Shown in pieces: positions 35,475 to 44,111 of a stretch of DNA of 64,000 bases. How positions within the stretch are numbered: position 1 is the first letter of the stretch; each line of letters opens with the position of its first letter. The notes beneath the pieces were generated by a model. It did not search any database. It had not been told where the DNA came from and saw only the letters and a program-made list of their open reading frames with translations. A program made the translations under genes and the position numbers. The DNA comes from Actinobacteria bacterium HGW-Actinobacteria-1 (lineage in GTDB: Bacteria; Actinomycetota; Coriobacteriia; Anaerosomatales; Anaerosomataceae): contig PHFB01000001.1 in NCBI GenBank assembly GCA_002841355.1, forward strand, positions 248,001 to 312,000. The letters are read 5' to 3'.

Positions 35475-36237
35475 CGACGATCACCTCGCCCAGGTACGCT
35501 TCGATGACCGCTGCGTCCTTCTGGATAAGCCGAGGCGATCCCTCGGCGATCTTCCTGCCGCGATCGAGCACGATGATCTCGTCCGAGATCTCCATGACCA
35601 ACCCCATATCGTGCTCGACTATGAGAATCGTTGTCCCGTCAGCCTGGATACGGCGCAGACTCGCCGCAAGGGCGACCGTCTCGGTATTGTTCAACCCGGC
35701 AGCCGGTTCGTCGAGCAGCAGCAGCTTTGGAGCGGACGCGAGCGCGCGCGCGATTTCCACAAGCCTCCGCACGCCATGCGGCACGTCGGCTCCCGGCGCA
35801 TCCCCGAACGCGTCGGCGCCCACCAGTCGCAGGAGGTGGTTTGCTCGCGCGATCGCGTCGCGCTCGACCGCCCGTGTGGGGGGCAGCCTCAGTGCCCCGG
35901 CAGCGAATCCTGTGCGCAAACGCGTATGCATGCCAACCAAGACGTTCTCAGTGACCGTCATCTCACCAAACATCTGCGTGTTCTGGAACGTGCGCGCCAT
36001 GCCTGCGCGAACGACGCGGTGTGGCTGCAGCCCGACGATCGAGGTGTCGGCGAAGAGGACTTCGCCGACGTCTGGCCGGTCGAAACCCGTGAGCAGATTG
36101 AACAGGGTGCTCTTCCCCGCTCCATTGGGTCCTATGAGTGCCTTGATCGTCCCTTCATAGACGTCGAACGAGACGTCATCAACCGCGACGAGTCCTCCGA
36201 ACCGCTTTGAGAGCCCCCGTGCAGCCAAGAGCGTCAT
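35467..36237 (-). CDS. livG: Branched-chain/aromatic amino acid ABC transporter ATPase LivG
   Basis: The 256 aa partner ATPase has Walker A GPNGAGKST, FNLLTGFDRPDVG, Walker B LLLLDEPAAGLN and IVEHDM. The LivG-type signature region VPHGVRRLVEIARAL replaces the canonical LSGGQ with PHGVR. Many LivG proteins show SYGQQR or similar here, so this is a divergent signature worth noting. It overlaps livM by 4 nt. Confidence 0.93.
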   Translation of the reverse strand: MTLLAARGLSKRFGGLVAVDDVSFDVYEGTIKALIGPNGAGKSTLFNLLTGFDRPDVGEVLFADTSIVGLQPHRVVRAGMARTFQNTQMFGEMTVTENVLVGMHTRLRTGFAAGALRLPPTRAVERDAIARANHLLRLVGADAFGDAPGADVPHGVRRLVEIARALASAPKLLLLDEPAAGLNNTETVALAASLRRIQADGTTILIVEHDMGLVMEISDEIIVLDRGRKIAEGSPRLIQKDAAVIEAYLGEVIVDA

Positions 36238-37229
36238 TCGGCCTCACCCACCCTCGGCGAGCGCCGCAGCAACCCGGCCACGCCACCTGGTGCGAAGAGG
36301 AGCACCAGGATCATCACGATGCCGGCGATATCGGCCTCCCAGTCCTGGAGGAACGAGACGACCTCTCTCGGCAGTCCCGGAACGAGGGCGTCTACGTACG
36401 GAAGCAGGGTCAACAGCACGCAGGCGACGACTGGACCGGTGACAGAGCCCGTTCCACCAAGGACCACCATGGCAACAAGGAGCACCGAGAACTCGAGCGA
36501 GAACGTCGTCGGCGAGATGAACCCGACTGCGCTCGCGTAAAGCGCACCTGCGAGGCCGGCCAACCCGGCGGACAGTGCGAACACCTGGACCCTGAGGCGC
36601 CCGGTATCGATCCCGCATGCCTGTGCACCAAGCTCAGCTCCATGAAGCGCACGCAGGGCTCGGCCAGGGCGCGTGCGCACAAGGTTCGCTGCAAGAACGA
36701 GCACGACGATCGCCGTGATCCAAACGAGGAGGTACACACCGCTGGGAGTATCGATCTTGAATGACCCCAGCGACGGATACGGAATCCCCCGCAAGCCGTC
36801 GTTACCGCCAGTAATGCCTCGCGCCTCGATGAACAGCACGGTCATGATCTCGCTGAACCCGAGAGTCGCCATCGCGAGATAGTGTCCCTTCAACCGAAGC
36901 ATCGGCAGGGAGAGCACGAAGCCAACCAGGGCAGCCAGAAGCGCAGCGACGAGCGTGGCCACGAGCCAGGGAACGGCGGCCTCCCCGGTCAGGTACCCGG
37001 CTGTATACGCACCGATCCCGAAGAACGCCGCGTGCCCAAGTGAGATCTGCCCCGCATAGCCGAACAGGAGCGCAAGACCGGCGACCACGATGAGATTCAA
37101 CCCCACGAATGTGAGGACCTTGAAGAGATACCGGTCGGTCGTCATAAACGGCATTGCCAGTACGAGGATGACGCCGACGGCTGGCACAAGCGTACCGGCA
37201 AGCCGACTACGCATCGATGTCGGCCTCAC
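36234..37229 (-). CDS. livM: Branched-chain/aromatic amino acid ABC transporter permease LivM
   Basis: The 331 aa membrane permease has LivM signatures: GYAGQISLGHAAFFGIGAY, AMATLGFSEI, RALRALHGAELGAQACGID and GGTGSVTGPVVA. About nine hydrophobic segments. It overlaps livH by 4 nt at its start and livG at its end. Confidence 0.92.
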   Translation of the reverse strand: MRPTSMRSRLAGTLVPAVGVILVLAMPFMTTDRYLFKVLTFVGLNLIVVAGLALLFGYAGQISLGHAAFFGIGAYTAGYLTGEAAVPWLVATLVAALLAALVGFVLSLPMLRLKGHYLAMATLGFSEIMTVLFIEARGITGGNDGLRGIPYPSLGSFKIDTPSGVYLLVWITAIVVLVLAANLVRTRPGRALRALHGAELGAQACGIDTGRLRVQVFALSAGLAGLAGALYASAVGFISPTTFSLEFSVLLVAMVVLGGTGSVTGPVVACVLLTLLPYVDALVPGLPREVVSFLQDWEADIAGIVMILVLLFAPGGVAGLLRRSPRVGEAE

Positions 37230-38104
37230 ACCTTCTCCCTTCCGCTCTTGCCGAGCAGCCCCTGCGGACGCAGGAACAGCACAGCGAGAAGCAACACCAG
37301 GGAGATCGCATCCTTGTACGTACTCGAGATGAACGCCACCGAGAGACTCTCCAGCACGCCGAGTACGAGCCCGCCCACAACCGCAGCGATCGGATTGCCG
37401 AGCCCACCGAGAATCGCAGCAGCGAAACCCTTCAGGCCCGCCCGGGCACCAACGTCGAAGGCGGTCTGCGTGAGCGGCGCAACCGCTGCGCCGCCCAGTG
37501 CGCCGAGTGCTGCGGCCAGACCGAAGGAGATCATCACCACCCCAGCGGTATCGATCCCCATGAGGCGAGCGGCATCGTGGCTGAGCGAACTCGCACGCAT
37601 CGCTCGCCCAAGTTTCGTCTTGGTGTACAGAAGCGTAAGCCCGACGACCGCCACGATCGTCAGCCCCCAGATCCAGAGCACCTGCCGGTCGATAGCAGCG
37701 CCAAGCAATAGAACCGGTGGTCCTGGCGTGAAAGCTGGGAGCGCCATCTCGTTCGGTCCGAAGATGTGCCGGGCGAGCGATTTGAGCACCATCGATGCAC
37801 CGATGGTGATAATGATGAGCACCAGCGCACCTGAATCACGGCGGGGTCGCAACGCGAAACGCTCCATCGCTACTCCCACCCCAGCCGAGAGCAGCACGGC
37901 CGCGAGAATGGACAGCGGCAACGGCAGACCCATACGCACGCCAGCGACGGCAAGCATCCCGCCCAGCATGAAGAACTCGCCCTGAGCGAAATTGATGATG
38001 CCGGTTGAGGCGTAGACAAGCGTGAACCCGAGACCGACGAGTGCGTACACCGCACCGTTCTGGAGTCCCGATATCAGGAACTGCAGCAGCTCCGAGCTAC
38101 TCAT
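37226..38104 (-). CDS. livH: Branched-chain/aromatic amino acid ABC transporter permease LivH
   Basis: The 292 aa membrane permease opens LQFLISGLQNGAVYALVGLG and has STGIINFAQGEFFMLGG and GGLGNPIAAVVGGL, typical of LivH. About eight hydrophobic segments. It lies 21 nt after the binding-protein gene. Confidence 0.92.
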   Translation of the reverse strand: MSSSELLQFLISGLQNGAVYALVGLGFTLVYASTGIINFAQGEFFMLGGMLAVAGVRMGLPLPLSILAAVLLSAGVGVAMERFALRPRRDSGALVLIIITIGASMVLKSLARHIFGPNEMALPAFTPGPPVLLLGAAIDRQVLWIWGLTIVAVVGLTLLYTKTKLGRAMRASSLSHDAARLMGIDTAGVVMISFGLAAALGALGGAAVAPLTQTAFDVGARAGLKGFAAAILGGLGNPIAAVVGGLVLGVLESLSVAFISSTYKDAISLVLLLAVLFLRPQGLLGKSGREKV

Positions 38105-38125
38105 CGATCACCCGAGCGAGTCTCG

Positions 38126-39316
38126 TCACTTGTCCAGTACCCACGTCGCACCGTCGACACGATAGAAGACAAGCTCCTCTTCGGTGAGACCGTTATGGTC
38201 CTCGGGACTGTAAGCGAAGGTACCACCGACACCCACAAGCCCATCCGTCGCTTCAATCGCGTCCCGTAAGGATGCGGGTGTTGCTTCACCTTCGACTCGC
38301 TTGAGCGCGTCGGTCACCACCAGGAACGCATCGAATGCGTGACCTGCGAAGATGTCCGGAGCAACGCCGTACGCGAAGGAGTAGTCGGCGATGAACTTCT
38401 GCGCGACCTCGAACGCAGGCGTGCCCTCTCCGTACGCCTCGGGAACGAGGATCTTGCCGGCTGCGAAGCGGAATCCCTCAGCGGCGTCACCCGCTCCCTC
38501 GATGAATTCACGGCGGCCGTTGCCCGGACTGCCAACGAGCGGCACCGACATCCCGAGCTGCTTGATGTTCTTAGCGACGATGGCCGCTTCCTTGCCGGCA
38601 TTCCACATCAGCACAACATCGGGAGACGCTGCTTTGATCTTCGTGAGCTGGGCGGTCATGTCGGTATCACCGGGGTTGAAGGTCTCATCGGCGACGATCT
38701 TCACGCCAGCGGTATCCGCGTCTTTGAGTATCAGATCATGTCCGTCTTTGCCGTAGCCGCCGGTATCAGAAATCACGGCGACGTTAACGAGACCTCGATC
38801 CTTGAGCGCCTTGAGTGTGAACGGAACGACGATCCGGTTCGGCCATGGTGTCTGGAAGACGTTCTTGTCGAACTCGGCGGTGATGACCGAACCGCCGGCC
38901 ATGGAGACCTGCGGGACACCTGCGCGATCGATATCATCGCGCAGCGCCATGGTCTGGCTCGTGCCGGTCGCGCCGATGACGGCGATGACGTTCTCCTGCT
39001 CGAGCAGACGCGCAACCGCGGCCTGGGCTTTCGCCGGGTCGGTGGCGTCGTCCTCGAAGATGACCTCGACCTGTCGGCCGTTGATGCCGCCAGCGTCGTT
39101 GATGCGCTTCATCTCCATCTCGATCGCCTTCTGCTCAGGCGTGCCGAGACCCGCATAGCTGCCCGAAAGCGAGACGATCGCACCGATGCGATACGGCTCG
39201 GCGCTCCCCTCTCCCGTCGCAGACCCGCTGCTGCCCTTGCTCGAGCAGCCTGCGACAGTCGTCACCATGAGCATCGCGACAAGTGCTGCCGCAACCACCC
39301 TCCGCCGTGTCTTCAT
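38126..39316 (-). CDS. livK: Branched-chain/aromatic amino acid ABC transporter binding lipoprotein
   Basis: The 396 aa protein starts with a basic signal and a lipobox ending in C24 (TTVAGC), so it is a membrane-anchored extracytoplasmic lipoprotein. The mature part is a periplasmic-binding-protein type I fold (Peripla_BP_6): IGAIVSLSGSYAGLGTPEQ, INDAGGINGRQVEVIFEDD, ATGTSQTMA. It probably captures a branched-chain or aromatic amino acid. ATG follows GGAGGG. Confidence 0.92.
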   Translation of the reverse strand: MKTRRRVVAAALVAMLMVTTVAGCSSKGSSGSATGEGSAEPYRIGAIVSLSGSYAGLGTPEQKAIEMEMKRINDAGGINGRQVEVIFEDDATDPAKAQAAVARLLEQENVIAVIGATGTSQTMALRDDIDRAGVPQVSMAGGSVITAEFDKNVFQTPWPNRIVVPFTLKALKDRGLVNVAVISDTGGYGKDGHDLILKDADTAGVKIVADETFNPGDTDMTAQLTKIKAASPDVVLMWNAGKEAAIVAKNIKQLGMSVPLVGSPGNGRREFIEGAGDAAEGFRFAAGKILVPEAYGEGTPAFEVAQKFIADYSFAYGVAPDIFAGHAFDAFLVVTDALKRVEGEATPASLRDAIEATDGLVGVGGTFAYSPEDHNGLTEEELVFYRVDGATWVLDK

Positions 39317-39354
39317 AGCGCCCTCCGATCCCCGGTTCCCCTTGGTAGTACAGA

Positions 39355-39780
39355 CTACGCGGAAGCGATCTCCGCCTGACCGACCAGCCGCACGGGCTTG
39401 TCGGCCAACAGATGGAGCGCCCGCTCCACGTCGGCCACATTCACAACGACATATGTCGCGATGAGCGAGTATACATACTCGATGTTCACACCAGCTGCAG
39501 AGACCAGTTGTAGAACGCCGGCGAGCCCGCCCGGCACGTCCGGTAGATCGATGCAGATGACGTCATCCTCACGAACGGTGAATCCAGCTGCGCGAAGGGC
39601 GCTTGCAGCGTCCTCGGGCCGATCCACGATGAGCCGGAGAATCCCGAACTCGGCGGTGTCCGAAACGGAGAAGCCCCGGATGTTGATCCCGCCATCCCCA
39701 AGGATCCCGGTCACTTCACTGACTCGACCAGACTTGTTCTCGATGAACACCGACAGCTGCTTGACGCTCATCTCGTTCAC
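39355..39780 (-). CDS. Tandem ACT-domain protein, copy 1
   Basis: The 141 aa protein is two ACT domains (residues ~5-68 and ~72-138) with no catalytic domain: LSVFIENKSGRVSEVTGILG and VPGGLAGVLQLVSAAGVNIEY. ACT pairs commonly bind amino acids and regulate enzymes. Between iorB and livK it is a good candidate sensor of aromatic or branched amino acids for this operon. It starts at GTG, overlapping iorB by 4 nt. A homologue lies at 55801-56232 beside the second paaK. Confidence 0.85.
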   Translation of the reverse strand: MNEMSVKQLSVFIENKSGRVSEVTGILGDGGINIRGFSVSDTAEFGILRLIVDRPEDAASALRAAGFTVREDDVICIDLPDVPGGLAGVLQLVSAAGVNIEYVYSLIATYVVVNVADVERALHLLADKPVRLVGQAEIASA

Positions 39781-40370
39781 AGATCACACACCCCTTTCGC
39801 ACACGCGGCGCGACCAAGTTCGAACGCACGAAGGTTGTCTTCTACCGTCTTCGGTGGGACCCGAGCGGCAATGATATCCCGCCAGGTCTGCTCGGCGAAT
39901 GGCAGCCCGTACGATGCCGCGCCGAGGAGCACGACGTTGGCGGATCGCGGACTGCCCGCCTCACACGCCAGGGCTTCGGCGTCGATGAAGACCGCCCCTT
40001 CGTACTGCAGCTCCGCTTCCACGCCCTGCGCCGGCCCGACCGCGCCGGTGAGAACGGGCAGCGGCTGGATGGTACGGCTGTTCACGACGAGCCGACCTGT
40101 CTTGGACAGGTACTGCAGCTTGCGGGCGGCCTCGGTTATCTCGAACGCGATGAGGTGATCCGCAACCCCGGTGTCGATAATGGGCGCGTGGACCTTCTCA
40201 CCGAATCGGACAACGGTATCGACGGAACCGCCGCGCTGGGCCATGCCGTGGACCTCCGAGAGCTTCACGTCATGACCTTCGGCGACGGCGACCTTGGCGA
40301 TCACGTCACCGGCGAGAATCGTTCCTTGCCCGCCCACGCCTACGAGGACAACGGTGGTCACTTCACTCAT
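39777..40370 (-). CDS. iorB: Indolepyruvate:ferredoxin oxidoreductase beta subunit
   Basis: The 197 aa protein is the gamma-type domain of 2-oxoacid:ferredoxin oxidoreductases: VLVGVGGQGTILAGDVIAKV, SEVHGMAQRGGSV, and PRSANVVLLGA. It pairs with IorA to convert aryl pyruvates plus CoA to aryl-acetyl-CoA, CO2 and reduced ferredoxin. It overlaps iorA by 4 nt. Confidence 0.93.
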   Translation of the reverse strand: MSEVTTVVLVGVGGQGTILAGDVIAKVAVAEGHDVKLSEVHGMAQRGGSVDTVVRFGEKVHAPIIDTGVADHLIAFEITEAARKLQYLSKTGRLVVNSRTIQPLPVLTGAVGPAQGVEAELQYEGAVFIDAEALACEAGSPRSANVVLLGAASYGLPFAEQTWRDIIAARVPPKTVEDNLRAFELGRAACAKGVCDL

Positions 40371-42124
40371 TTCAGACCACCTCCGAAGTCACATGCGGGT
40401 CCAACGGTGACGATGGCGTTGTAGCGGCAGACTTGCACGCATTGCCCACATCCAACGCAGATCGCCGTATCGATCACGGGCTGCCCGGTCTGAAGCTTCA
40501 TGATGGCGGGACAGCCGAGCCGTACGCAGACACCGCACCGGGTGCAGAGTTCCTCATCGATCGCAACGGGATCGGCGTCGGACCGGACGATGAGGGCGCA
40601 TGGGGACTTGGCGATGATGACGCTCAGGCCATCGCGCTCCGTCTCCTCGGTGAGTGCGGCCAATGTGGCAGTCATGTCGAGAGGATCGACTGTACGGACC
40701 GATCGCACTCCAAGCGCGGTACACAGGGCGACAAGATCAAGCGCGGGTGCCGGATCCCCGACAAGCGTCTTGCCCGAGACCGGATTACCCTGGTGGCCAG
40801 TCATTGCGGTCGTCCGGTTGTCGAGTATCACGATCGTGCCCTCGGCACCGTTGTAGACCATGTCGAGGACACCGGTGATGCCCGAGTGAGCGAACGTCGA
40901 ATCGCCGATCACGCCAACCACCGGGCGCCCTTCGGTCGCGCCAGTCATGCCAAGACCGTGCGCCATTCCAACGCTCGCTCCCATGCATACACACGTATCC
41001 ATGGCCGAAAGCGGCGGCAGTGCGCCGAGGGTGTAGCACCCGATGTCGCCCGTGACGACCGCCTTAAGCTTGCCGAGTGCCCAGTACACCCCGCGATGAG
41101 GACAGCCGGGGCAGAGCAACGGCGGCCGGGGTGGTAGATCGTTGATCGCATCGCGGAGCTCTGCCGGCTCAGCACCGAACGCACGGGCGATAAGCCCCGG
41201 CGAGAGCTCGCCTATTGCCGAGAGCCCGGTCTCTACAAGCTTGATACCGAGTGCTTTCAACCTCGACGTAAGGTACGGGTCAAGCTCCTCGACCACGGCA
41301 AGCCGCTCGACTTTCGATGCGAACTCAGCAATGAGCGCCTCGGGTAGCGGGTTGACCATGCCGATCTTGAGGATCGACGCCTCGGGCAGAGCTTCGCGCA
41401 CGTACTCGTACACGATGCCAGAGCAGACAATCCCAAGGCCCGGGTCCCGCATCTCGATGCGGTTCAGGTCGCACTCGTTGGAGAACGCCGAAAGCCGCTC
41501 CAACCGGGCGGCAAGATCGACCCGGCGGGCGCGTGCGTTCGCCGGCATCATCACCCATTTGCCGGGCTGCTGCTTGAACTCGACCGGAGCGGCTACCCTT
41601 CGTTCCCCGACCTCGACGAGACTCTTGGAGTGCGAGATGCGCGTGGTGGATCGAATAAGGACCGGCGTGTCGAACTGCTCGGAGATATCGAACGCGGCGC
41701 GCGTGAACGCAAGCATCTCCTGGCTATCCGAGGGCTCGAGCATCGGCACCTTCGCGAAGGCGGCGTAGTTGCGGCTGTCCTGCTCGTTCTGACTCGAATG
41801 CATTCCCGGGTCATCCGCGACCAGCAGAACATAGCCTCCCCCGACACCGATATATGACAGCGTGAAGAGCGGGTCCGCGGCGACATTCAGGCCCACATGT
41901 TTCATGGTCACCAGCGCGCGCTTCCCGCCGTAACTGACGCCGGCGCCCACTTCGGCGGCGACCTTCTCGTTCGGTGCCCACTGACAATTGACGTCGTCGT
42001 ACTTCGACAGGTTCTCGAGGACCTCAGTGGATGGCGTCCCGGGGTAGCCGACCCCAACCGAGACACCGGACTCCCAGGCCCCTCTCGCAACCGCCTCATT
42101 CCCCGACATGAGCGAGCGCGTCAA
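40367..42124 (-). CDS. iorA: Indolepyruvate:ferredoxin oxidoreductase alpha subunit
   Basis: The 585 aa protein has the pyrimidine and TPP-binding domains of IorA (YPGTPSTEVLENL; CPGCPHRGVYWALG; VVGVIGDSTFAHSG with the TPP Gly-Asp and a downstream ILDN) and two C-terminal [4Fe-4S] clusters, C527-x2-C530-x2-C533-x4-C538 and C556-x2-C559-x2-C562-x3-C566. It is oxygen-sensitive in characterised relatives. The TTG start at 42124 is supported by GGAGGT with 7-nt spacing; ATG 42109 is the alternative. It leads the ior-ACT-liv-paaK array. Confidence 0.93.
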   Translation of the reverse strand: MTRSLMSGNEAVARGAWESGVSVGVGYPGTPSTEVLENLSKYDDVNCQWAPNEKVAAEVGAGVSYGGKRALVTMKHVGLNVAADPLFTLSYIGVGGGYVLLVADDPGMHSSQNEQDSRNYAAFAKVPMLEPSDSQEMLAFTRAAFDISEQFDTPVLIRSTTRISHSKSLVEVGERRVAAPVEFKQQPGKWVMMPANARARRVDLAARLERLSAFSNECDLNRIEMRDPGLGIVCSGIVYEYVREALPEASILKIGMVNPLPEALIAEFASKVERLAVVEELDPYLTSRLKALGIKLVETGLSAIGELSPGLIARAFGAEPAELRDAINDLPPRPPLLCPGCPHRGVYWALGKLKAVVTGDIGCYTLGALPPLSAMDTCVCMGASVGMAHGLGMTGATEGRPVVGVIGDSTFAHSGITGVLDMVYNGAEGTIVILDNRTTAMTGHQGNPVSGKTLVGDPAPALDLVALCTALGVRSVRTVDPLDMTATLAALTEETERDGLSVIIAKSPCALIVRSDADPVAIDEELCTRCGVCVRLGCPAIMKLQTGQPVIDTAICVGCGQCVQVCRYNAIVTVGPACDFGGGLK

Positions 42125-42174
42125 CCGGTCACCTCCAGAACGGATACCTACCGCGAATGAGCGGAATTCGCTGA

Positions 42175-42183
42175 ATCATAGCA
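42175..42183 (-). promoter_or_regulatory. Candidate extended -10 promoter of the ior-liv operon
   Basis: On the minus strand TGCTATGAT gives an extended -10 (TATGAT at 42175-42180), with no good -35. Transcription would start near 42168, 44 nt upstream of the iorA start. Confidence 0.45.
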
Positions 42184-42250
42184 CAGCAAAGCATGCAAAA
42201 GCCCTCGTCGGAAGCACCAGCGAGCACCGTTCAGACCGGCCTTGGCGACT

Positions 42251-43369
42251 CTAGAAGCGGGACGCTCCAACGTAGTCGCCGCTCTTGGAGATGCGATCGG
42301 TGAGTGACGACACTTTCACGACGTCACCCGTGCTCGGCGCGTGGACGTAGTTGCCATTGCCTACGTAGATGCCGACGTGATGGATCCGCGATGCATCACC
42401 CGCCGTACCGAAGAAGACCAGGTCGCCCGCGCGCAACAGATCCAGGCGGTTGGCGGCGATATGCGCGCCGACGTTGTATTGGCTTCGGCTCGTTCGCGGA
42501 AGCGTGATACCGAGCTGCTTGTAGACGTATTGGCAGAGTCCAGAGCAGTCGAATCCTGAGGGTGTCGTACCACCCCACTTGTAGGGGACGCCAAGGTACT
42601 GGAGCGCGATTCCTACGGCCTCGGGGTGCCCGGCCGGAAGATTCCCTTCCGAGGTGGGCGGCCGCCCGCCGGATCCGTGCGCCGCCAGCGCCGCGGCCTG
42701 AGCCGCTCGCTCTGCCGCCAGCTTCGCCTGACGTTCCTTCTCGGCCTCGATCAGTGTCTTGACCTCGGCGTTAAGCGACGCAACGTACGCTTCCTGCTTC
42801 GCGATTTGCGCCTCGATGCCTTTGGCGCGTGTCTCCGTCTCCGTCTTGAGCGCCACTTGCTCGGCCTCACGGCTCAACAGCGAGGTCTCAAGAGCCTCGA
42901 CCTGAGCCTTCGACGCCTTCACCTGCTTCACGAGTTCGGCATCGCTCCGGTTGATACGCCTGAGCAGTTCAACGCGGCTAACGAAGTCTTCGAACGACGT
43001 CGTGCCGAGCAACACGCCCAGCACGTTCGTGCTCCCCTCCTTGTAGATGGCTGCAGCACGATCGCCCAACCGTGCCTGCGCATCGGCGAGATCACGATTC
43101 GCGTTCTCCAAATCGGCTTGCGTGCGACGGATATCCTCGCGCGTCTTGTCGAGAGCTTCGGAAATCGCGTTGTATTCCTCGACCTGAACCTCGAGTTCGG
43201 TGGCCATCGCATCGAGCTTGTCCTGGGCGACATTGGCCTCGCTGCGCTTCTTCTCGATGGCGGCGTTGCTCGGTTCGGCAGATGCTGGCACCGTGCCGAA
43301 AAGCAGTGTGATGGCGATCGCGCAGACAAGGAGCGCACGCCAGGGTTGACTCACGGATGTGGACCGCAC
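42251..43369 (-). CDS. Secreted NlpC/P60 peptidoglycan endopeptidase with coiled coil
   Basis: From the GTG at 43369 (GGAGG, 6-nt spacing) the protein is 372 aa: a signal peptide (cleavage likely after VPASA), a long coiled coil (~40-225), an Ala/Gly linker and an NlpC/P60 domain (~255-372). Catalytic cysteine is in FDCSGLCQYV (around residue 274) and the histidine in IHHVGIYVG. This RipA/PcsB-like layout hydrolyses peptide stems during cell separation. The frame is open another 29 codons upstream without a signal-like sequence. Confidence 0.88.
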   Translation of the reverse strand: MRSTSVSQPWRALLVCAIAITLLFGTVPASAEPSNAAIEKKRSEANVAQDKLDAMATELEVQVEEYNAISEALDKTREDIRRTQADLENANRDLADAQARLGDRAAAIYKEGSTNVLGVLLGTTSFEDFVSRVELLRRINRSDAELVKQVKASKAQVEALETSLLSREAEQVALKTETETRAKGIEAQIAKQEAYVASLNAEVKTLIEAEKERQAKLAAERAAQAAALAAHGSGGRPPTSEGNLPAGHPEAVGIALQYLGVPYKWGGTTPSGFDCSGLCQYVYKQLGITLPRTSRSQYNVGAHIAANRLDLLRAGDLVFFGTAGDASRIHHVGIYVGNGNYVHAPSTGDVVKVSSLTDRISKSGDYVGASRF

Positions 43370-43470
43370 GATGCACCTCCAACTGCGTCTGTAAGCTACG
43401 TCAAGAGGGCGGCCGGTCGATCTGAAACCGAACGAACACACTTCGGATATTACCACAATCGGGTAAGGCA

Positions 43471-43500
43471 GAGAGGCCGTCGGACATCCGACGGCCTCTC
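43471..43500 (-). terminator. 13-bp perfect hairpin after apt
   Basis: GAGAGGCCGTCGG pairs perfectly with CCGACGGCCTCTC around a 4-nt loop. It lies 22 bp past the apt stop and before the NlpC gene on the same strand. No strong U-run follows, but the stem strength supports transcript termination or 3' end protection. Confidence 0.7.
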
Positions 43501-43522
43501 GTTACCTTCGAAGCGAACGTCG

Positions 43523-44038
43523 CTAGTCGACGTGTATGAGCGAGATGATCTTGGAGTCGCCGAGCTTCTCACGACCCCCGAGGAAATCGAGCTCGATGAG
43601 GAATGCGAACCCTGCCGTACGAGCGCCGGTAGCCGCGACAAGCGCGTTCTTGGCCGCAGCCGTGCCGCCAGTTGCGAGGACATCGTCGACGATCAGAACG
43701 ACATCACCAGGCTCAAGCGCATCGGCATGAATCTCGAGCGAGTCGGTACCGTACTCAAGTTCGTACTCGGCCTTCGTGGTTGTCCACGGGAGCTTGCCCG
43801 GCTTGCGGGCCGGTACGAAACCCGCTCCGAGCTTATAGGCAAGCGCACCACCGAAGATGAAGCCGCGTGCCTCGGCGCCGAGAACCTTCGTGATCCCTGC
43901 GTCGGCAAACGCCTCGGCGATGGTGTCGATTGCGCCACGAAAACCCTCTGGGCTCGCCAGAAGCGGCGTGATGTCCTTGAAGATGATGCCTTCTTTGGGG
44001 AAATCCGGGATGTCGCGAATGTACGTAGACAGATCCAC
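43523..44038 (-). CDS. apt: Adenine phosphoribosyltransferase
   Basis: Apt salvages adenine with PRPP to AMP. The 171 aa protein has the usual IRDIPDFPKEGIIFKDITPL start, the adenine-site GAEARGFIFGGALA and the PRPP motif VVLIVDDVLATGGTA. The GTG at 44038 follows AAGGAGACGC; the frame extends upstream without similarity. It is the last gene of an operon that also has hpt. Confidence 0.95.
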   Translation of the reverse strand: MDLSTYIRDIPDFPKEGIIFKDITPLLASPEGFRGAIDTIAEAFADAGITKVLGAEARGFIFGGALAYKLGAGFVPARKPGKLPWTTTKAEYELEYGTDSLEIHADALEPGDVVLIVDDVLATGGTAAAKNALVAATGARTAGFAFLIELDFLGGREKLGDSKIISLIHVD

Positions 44039-44111
44039 TAGCGTCTCCTTATTGAAGCGGTCGGAACACGCGTTCCACAGTAGCGCGGAACCGCGGCGAT
44101 AACCAGTACGA

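Noticed and set aside
43401-43440. Possible LexA box before the NlpC gene (GAAC near GTTC-like bases)
   Set aside because: The half-sites are in the same orientation (GAACGAAC) and do not form the inverted GAAC-N4-GTTC repeat.
42626-44041. 471-codon open frame on + across NlpC and apt
   Set aside because: It crosses a perfect terminator-like hairpin and is antisense to two well-supported genes.
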